Source of the DNA: an uncultured Bacillota bacterium
GTDB taxonomy: Bacteria; Bacillota_I; Bacilli_A; RFN20; CAG-449
NCBI GenBank assembly: GCA_905204225.1
Contig: CAJKZK010000056.1
Coordinates: 1-11,525, forward strand
DNA length: 11,525 nt
Reading direction: 5' to 3'
In this document: piece by piece, positions 7,570-11,525 of the stretch
Numbering within the stretch: position 1 is the stretch's first letter
Layout: every line of letters begins with the position of its first letter
Program-made: the position numbers and the translations under genes
Notes under the pieces: model-generated
Told to the model about the DNA's origin: nothing
The model's database searches: none
Seen by the model: only the letters and a program-made list of their open reading frames with translations

Positions 7570-9274
7570 TTTTAATAGAAATTTTTTATTACTTTGTGCT
7601 CCAGATGCTAATGTTGGTTGTGCTAAAATTGAAGGATATTCTACTAAAGAAGATGAAGATAAAATTTTAAAAACTACTAAAAAAAGTAAAAAGTTTGATT
7701 ATGATAACGCAGATGTTATTTTAGATGTTAGACATTTAAAACAATTCTTCCGTTATGGTAAAGGAGCATATAAATATACAAAAGCTGTTAACAATGTTTC
7801 TTTTAGTGTTTATAAAGGTGAAGTTTTTGGACTTGTTGGTGAATCTGGATGTGGTAAAACAACTACTGGTAGATCAATTATAAAACTTTATCAAATCACA
7901 AGTGGTGATGTTTGGTTTAAAGGTGTTAGAATTGCAGCAGGTACTAGATGGAACGAAAAAGAGATTAAATATACTAAAATTAGATTAAATGCCGCTTTAA
8001 AGAAAAATAAAGTTGATAAAATTTCTGACTTAAGTGTCTTAGATAATGATTTTAAAGAAAAATTCAATGAACCATTTAATTATAAAAAAGTATTAGAAGA
8101 AGTTAATGCAAAAATTACTGATAATTATTTTGATAAAGAACCTTATTTACGTAAATATGAAGCTATAATTTCTAAATATGAAGAATTAAATAATGCTGAA
8201 ATTGAAAAAGCAACAGCAATAATTAAAGAACAAAGAAAAAAAATTGCTGCTGCTAAACATGATAATAAATATTGCGATAAAGATATTTCTTTAGAAGCAA
8301 TGCAAAAAGTTAAAGATAAATATTCATATTTAAAAGAAGATCAAAAATCTAAAGATGATAAAATTAAACAAATAAAATTAGATAATAATAATGAATTAAT
8401 TTTAGCTTTAAAAAATATTACAAATAAAGATGAAATTAATAAAATTAAAAATGAATATAAAGTTCAATTGGAAACAAAATTAAATGAGATTGAAAATGAA
8501 TATAAATATTTAATTGATGATACAAAAAAATTTAAAGAAGAATTAAAGAAAGCAAAACAAACATCAATTACTTCTCAAATTCAAATGATTTTCCAAGATC
8601 CAATTGCTTCACTTAATCCTCGTATGACTGTAAGAAATATTATTGCTGAAGGTCTTTATATTAAAGGTATAAAAGATGAATCATTCATTACTTCTGAAGT
8701 TAATAGAGTTCTTGAATTAGTTGGTTTACTTCCAGAACATGCTAATAGATATCCACATGAGTTCTCTGGTGGACAAAGACAAAGAATTGGCATAGCTAGA
8801 GCAATTATTATGAAACCAGAATTAATTATTGCTGATGAACCAGTTTCAGCTCTAGATGTTTCTATTCAAGCACAAGTTATTAATTTATTAAATGATTTAC
8901 GTGATAATTTAGGCTTAACAATTTTGTTTATTGCACATAACTTATCTGTTGTTAAATATTTCTGTGATAGAATTGCAGTTATGTATTTTGGTAATTTAGT
9001 AGAACTTGCAACAAGTGAAGAACTTTTTGCTCATCCACTTCATCCATATACTAAATCATTATTATCTGCTGTCCCTCATCCTGATCCAAATATTGAAAAG
9101 AATCGTAAGAGAATTGTTTATAACGCTCAAACTTCACATGATTATTCAGTGGATAAGCCATCAATGAGAGAAATTTCTAAAGGCCATTTCGTTTATTGTA
9201 ATGATAAAGAAGAAGCTGAATATAGACTAGAATTAAAACCTAAAAGAAAAGGTAAAATAAATGAAGAAAAATAA
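7562..9274 (+). CDS. oppF: Oligopeptide ABC transporter ATP-binding protein OppF with a coiled-coil-like insertion
   Basis: Second ATPase of the importer, 570 residues against roughly 310-330 for a classical OppF. Residues 1-50 are an N-terminal extension with no recognised motif. The ABC domain begins at ILDVRHLKQFF. Motifs: Walker A GESGCGKT at 93-100; Q-loop MIFQDPIASLNP with Gln345; signature FSGGQRQR at 401-408; Walker B LIIADEP at 421-427; D-loop ALD at 430-432; H-loop His459, here AHN rather than the usual SHD or THD. An insertion of about 210 residues (125-335) lies between the first beta region (SGDVWFKGVRI) and the Q-loop. The Opp C-terminal tail follows HPYTKSLLSAVPHPDP, with GHFVYC near 541. 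The start overlaps the oppD stop by eight bases. The oppF call, rather than a second oppD, rests on gene order, GQRQR and the VPHPDP tail. Confidence 0.92.
   Translation: MNNFNRNFLLLCAPDANVGCAKIEGYSTKEDEDKILKTTKKSKKFDYDNADVILDVRHLKQFFRYGKGAYKYTKAVNNVSFSVYKGEVFGLVGESGCGKTTTGRSIIKLYQITSGDVWFKGVRIAAGTRWNEKEIKYTKIRLNAALKKNKVDKISDLSVLDNDFKEKFNEPFNYKKVLEEVNAKITDNYFDKEPYLRKYEAIISKYEELNNAEIEKATAIIKEQRKKIAAAKHDNKYCDKDISLEAMQKVKDKYSYLKEDQKSKDDKIKQIKLDNNNELILALKNITNKDEINKIKNEYKVQLETKLNEIENEYKYLIDDTKKFKEELKKAKQTSITSQIQMIFQDPIASLNPRMTVRNIIAEGLYIKGIKDESFITSEVNRVLELVGLLPEHANRYPHEFSGGQRQRIGIARAIIMKPELIIADEPVSALDVSIQAQVINLLNDLRDNLGLTILFIAHNLSVVKYFCDRIAVMYFGNLVELATSEELFAHPLHPYTKSLLSAVPHPDPNIEKNRKRIVYNAQTSHDYSVDKPSMREISKGHFVYCNDKEEAEYRLELKPKRKGKINEEK
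7934..8566 (+). other. Coiled-coil-like insertion in OppF, before the Q-loop (about residues 125-335)
   Basis: In ordinary OppF, the strand ending in F.G..I is followed by about 25-30 residues and then the Q-loop. Here the gap is about 220 residues. Its second half (about 193-333) is very rich in Lys and Glu with spaced Leu/Ile, for example ISKYEELNNAEIEKATAII and KVQLETKLNEIENEYKYL. This suggests two or more long helices that could pack as a hairpin. It lies on the opposite side of the Q-loop from the OppD insertion. Confidence 0.6.
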
Positions 9275-9716
9275 AGACATTATTGATGAAAAAAAAGGCA
9301 TTGATAAAGGATTTATTATAGGATTTATTGTTAGTTTTATTATTTGCACTTTTATTGCTGGAATAGTTATTATTCAAGAAATATATGGATTGAATAGAAA
9401 TTTTAATGATAATTTAAATATAATATTATGTGATGCTTTTTCTATATCAGGATTATTATTATGTTTATTTTATATATTATGTTATGTTTCTGATGAAGGT
9501 GCATTTGATATTATTGCATATTCAATACAACTTGTTTGGGTTATGACATTTCATAGAAATGTTAGAGAAACGAAATTACCAAAAACTTATGCTGAATATC
9601 GACAATTAAAAAGAGAAAAACCAAGACTAAATTTGAAATTTATATTGTTATCTGGCTCATTATTCTTATTAGTGGGTATAGTTTTCTTGATTTTATACAA
9701 TATGAATCTTAAGTAA
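9261..9716 (+). CDS. Small membrane protein, DUF3899-like, of unknown function
   Basis: A 151-residue membrane protein. A charged, Lys-rich cytoplasmic N-terminus (1-16) precedes three clear hydrophobic segments at about 17-40, 53-75 and 126-147. A fourth, weaker one covers about 80-96 (FDIIAYSIQLVWVMTF). Between the third and last segments is a basic hydrophilic stretch (about 97-124) with KLPKTYAEYRQLKREKPR. The arrangement, with SDEGAFDIIAYS followed by a Tyr-rich basic loop, recalls the DUF3899 family of small Bacillota membrane proteins; this is recognised by pattern only. The gene overlaps oppF by 14 bases and is followed 11 bases later by the protease gene, so it is almost certainly co-transcribed and translationally coupled. 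Its role could be accessory to the transporter or the protease, or unrelated. The upstream AAAAGGT (9247-9252) is a modest ribosome binding site. Confidence 0.7.
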   Translation: MKKNKDIIDEKKGIDKGFIIGFIVSFIICTFIAGIVIIQEIYGLNRNFNDNLNIILCDAFSISGLLLCLFYILCYVSDEGAFDIIAYSIQLVWVMTFHRNVRETKLPKTYAEYRQLKREKPRLNLKFILLSGSLFLLVGIVFLILYNMNLK

Positions 9717-9723
9717 AGGAGAG
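9715..9723 (+). promoter_or_regulatory. Ribosome binding site of the metalloprotease gene
   Basis: AAAGGAGAG overlaps the stop of the preceding membrane-protein gene, with the AGGAG core at 9717-9721 six bases before ATG 9728. It supports that start and, with no room for a promoter in the 11-base gap, supports co-transcription with the opp genes. Confidence 0.85.
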
Positions 9724-9727
9724 AATT

Positions 9728-11431
9728 ATGAAAAAAAGACATTATGGATTATTGGTGTTGTGTGTTGCTTCTTTAGTTACAATGGCTAGTTGTATAGGTG
9801 GTAATGAAAATTCATCAAGCTCACAAACTAGTTCAAATTCACAAACTAGTTCAAATTCTACAATATCTAAAACTAATGAAGATTTTCAAAAAGCAAGCAC
9901 TACATATAATGGAAATCAATTAAATGTTAATACATTATACAACAATGATAAACACCCACATATTAATCCACATGAAGAACAACATGTTTTAGTTGTACCA
10001 TTTGGATTTACTAATTATACTAGTGTTCAAACTCAAGAAAATAGAGATAATATTGAGACTACATTTGTTGGAAACCAAGATGATATGGATGCTAATAAAG
10101 GTTGGATTTCAGTAGCAGATTATTATAATCGTTCAAGTTTTGGAAAATCAACTTTTAATGCGACAGTTTTACCTAATTGGGTTGTTTACCCTGGAACTGA
10201 TAGTGATTTTTATAATGTAGCTAAAGGAACAGGTGCTGGTTTATATGCTGCTGAATGGATTAGAGATTGGTATTTAGATGAATATGCTAAAGATAATCAT
10301 GGCTCATTAGGCGAAAATGCACAACCATTAACATATTATGATCATGATAATGATGGTTATTTAGATTTCGTTTGGATTGTTTATTCAAGAAATGAAATTA
10401 AACAAGAAGATACAAGATTCTGGTGGGCTTATGTTACATCTAATAGCACTCCAATTCCTAATAAAAAGGAACCAACAGTCAATACATTAGGTTGGGCAAG
10501 TATTAATTTTATGAAGAGTAATTATAACGGATTTGATGCACATACATTTGTTCATGAAACTGGTCATGGTTATGGGTTAAATGATTATTATGATTATAAT
10601 AATCAATGGTCACCTATGGGTGGAATTGATATGATGGATCACAATTTAGGTGATCATTCTGCATATTCAAAATTTACATTAGGATGGGTAAATCCACTTG
10701 TAGTTGATGATTCAGCTGTTATTACTTTAAAACCAACAACAATATCAGGTGATTGTTTTATAATTCCTTCTCCAAATTATAATGGTACAGCTTTTGACGA
10801 ATATATGATGGTTGAATTTATGGCACCTCTTGGATTGGCTCAAAAAGATTATACTCGTGGATATGATTCAGTAAAGGGCTATTCTGATTATGGTGTAAGA
10901 ATTTCTCATGTTGACGCTAGAGTTGTTGAAACTGGTACAGCATTAAGCGAAGGTTATTTAACAACTGCAAAAGATATTTATGAAAGAGGAAAATCAATTA
11001 GAATTACTAATTCAAAAGGTGGTAGAGAAAATAATGTCTCTACAAGTAATTTCTTCCCAGTTGAAGATAGTAATGGTAAAGTTACAGCATGGAATCCTTA
11101 TGCAGAAAGTATGATATTTGAATCAACATTTGATGTTAAAGATAATATAACAACTGCTTCAACAAATTCTGCTTCTAATAATTCTTTATTTAAAGCAGGA
11201 GCTAGATTCTCACTTGAAGATGGTAAATCCTGGACAAATTATATGCCTAGTAGATCAAATCTTTGGAATAAAGCAAAAACAATGACTGGTGGATCAATGC
11301 CTAATAAACAAAAATATACAATCGATGAAAATTGTACATTTAATTATAGAATTAGAGTTAACAAAATTAACGTAGATAAAAATAATCCAGAAAATTCCAC
11401 TGCTACTATTACAGTAGAAAAAATTAAATAA
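9728..11431 (+). CDS. M6-family (immune inhibitor A-like) zinc metalloprotease lipoprotein
   Basis: Predicted cell-surface zinc protease, 567 residues. A lipoprotein signal peptide ends in lipobox MASC with Cys22, followed by a Ser/Thr/Asn/Gln-rich linker (about 26-48) that would hold the enzyme away from the membrane. The M6 pattern follows in order: strand HVLVVPFGF (86-94); SVADYYNRSSFGKSTFNA (about 128-145); a calcium-loop-like DHDNDGYLD with acidic residues at 205, 207, 209 and 213; the catalytic HETGHGYGLND with zinc ligands His276, His280 and Asp286 and catalytic Glu277; a Met-turn region GIDMMDH (299-305); then AYSKFTLGW (312-320). The C-terminal half is beta-rich and contains GVRISHVDAR (389-398), like the conserved HVD segment of M6 enzymes. 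Two cysteines remain in the mature chain (343 and 536). As the last gene of the peptide-import operon, it probably supplies peptides to OppA. Substrates are unknown. Confidence 0.88.
   Translation: MKKRHYGLLVLCVASLVTMASCIGGNENSSSSQTSSNSQTSSNSTISKTNEDFQKASTTYNGNQLNVNTLYNNDKHPHINPHEEQHVLVVPFGFTNYTSVQTQENRDNIETTFVGNQDDMDANKGWISVADYYNRSSFGKSTFNATVLPNWVVYPGTDSDFYNVAKGTGAGLYAAEWIRDWYLDEYAKDNHGSLGENAQPLTYYDHDNDGYLDFVWIVYSRNEIKQEDTRFWWAYVTSNSTPIPNKKEPTVNTLGWASINFMKSNYNGFDAHTFVHETGHGYGLNDYYDYNNQWSPMGGIDMMDHNLGDHSAYSKFTLGWVNPLVVDDSAVITLKPTTISGDCFIIPSPNYNGTAFDEYMMVEFMAPLGLAQKDYTRGYDSVKGYSDYGVRISHVDARVVETGTALSEGYLTTAKDIYERGKSIRITNSKGGRENNVSTSNFFPVEDSNGKVTAWNPYAESMIFESTFDVKDNITTASTNSASNNSLFKAGARFSLEDGKSWTNYMPSRSNLWNKAKTMTGGSMPNKQKYTIDENCTFNYRIRVNKINVDKNNPENSTATITVEKIK
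9821..9856 (+). repeat. Two perfect tandem copies of an 18-bp unit in the protease linker
   Basis: The unit TCACAAACTAGTTCAAAT occurs at 9821-9838 and again at 9839-9856 without a mismatch, each copy encoding SQTSSN (residues 32-37 and 38-43). The next bases (TC) begin a third copy that then diverges. As the unit is a multiple of three, gain or loss of copies would change only the length of the flexible linker behind the lipid anchor. Confidence 0.9.
10553..10585 (+). other. Catalytic zinc-binding motif of the M6 protease
   Basis: The bases encode HETGHGYGLND, which fits HExxHxxGxxD, the extended zinc motif of metzincin-like proteases that use Asp as third ligand. All expected residues are present, so the enzyme is predicted to be active. 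Confidence 0.9.
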
Positions 11432-11439
11432 AAAATTAT

Positions 11440-11509
11440 AAAAAAAGATATTTTACCCATACATTATTAGATAATTATATAAAAAAATATGTGTTTAATA
11501 TCTTTTTTT
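11440..11509 (+). terminator. Operon-terminal hairpin
   Basis: Starting nine bases after the protease stop, A7GATATT (11440-11452) pairs perfectly over 13 bp with AATATCT7 (11497-11509), giving a seven-T run on the 3' side. The 44-base interior holds a short secondary pairing (CATA 11458-11461 with TATG 11488-11491). The A-run opposite the T-run means it could also act on transcripts arriving from the other side. The stem is weak in G-C pairs, as expected at this base composition. Confidence 0.6.
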
Positions 11510-11525
11510 AATTTATGATATATTT

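Noticed and set aside
6142..8566. The oversized OppD and OppF as artefacts of gene fusion or frameshift
   Set aside because: Both reading frames are continuous, codon use is uniform across the inserts, and the ABC motifs continue in the correct order in the same frame afterwards.
9654..9682. A separate promoter for the metalloprotease inside the preceding gene (TATAGT at 9677-9682)
   Set aside because: No -35-like box lies at suitable spacing (GGCTCA at the 17-base position), and the tight gene spacing favours read-through.
1..11525. tRNA or rRNA genes, CRISPR arrays, insertion sequences, attachment sites or phage genes
   Set aside because: None seen: the window is filled by one co-directional operon, with no spaced repeats, transposase-like frames or clover-leaf folds, and composition looks even throughout.

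Overview
The window is a very AT-rich stretch with a single coding direction: seven tightly packed genes, all on the + strand, bounded by an AT-rich leader (1-190) and a hairpin terminator (about 11440-11509). The base composition, strong A/T-ending codon use (AGA for Arg, few CGN codons), good AGGAGG-type ribosome binding sites and Bacilli-like lipoprotein signals point to a low-GC Gram-positive lineage, either a gut Bacillota/Erysipelotrichia-type bacterium or a walled relative of the Mollicutes. Trp is encoded by TGG and no gene contains an in-frame TGA, so the standard bacterial code fits. The placement is inference; there is no rRNA or other marker gene here.

Layout: 191-2959 is an unusually large OppA-like peptide-binding lipoprotein. 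A hairpin with a T-run (2981-3028) separates it from the permease and ATPase genes: oppB (3051-4094), oppC (4094-5767), oppD (5770-7569) and oppF (7562-9274). Next come a small membrane protein resembling DUF3899 (9261-9716) and a secreted M6-family (immune inhibitor A-like) zinc metalloprotease lipoprotein (9728-11431). Gene junctions from oppB onward are overlaps or gaps of 2 and 11 nt, so this looks like one operon, with oppA separable by the intergenic hairpin.

How it works together: the protease is predicted to sit on the outer face of the membrane and cut proteins. OppA would capture the released peptides, OppB/OppC form the channel, and OppD/OppF hydrolyse ATP to drive import. The set therefore reads as a protein-scavenging module.

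The most unusual property is size. Four of the five transporter subunits carry large in-frame insertions relative to classical Opp proteins: OppA about 220 residues, OppC an external loop of about 245, OppD about 230 after the Q-loop, and OppF about 210 before the Q-loop plus an N-terminal extension. All core catalytic motifs remain intact, so these are elaborations of a working transporter rather than decay. OppB is only modestly enlarged.
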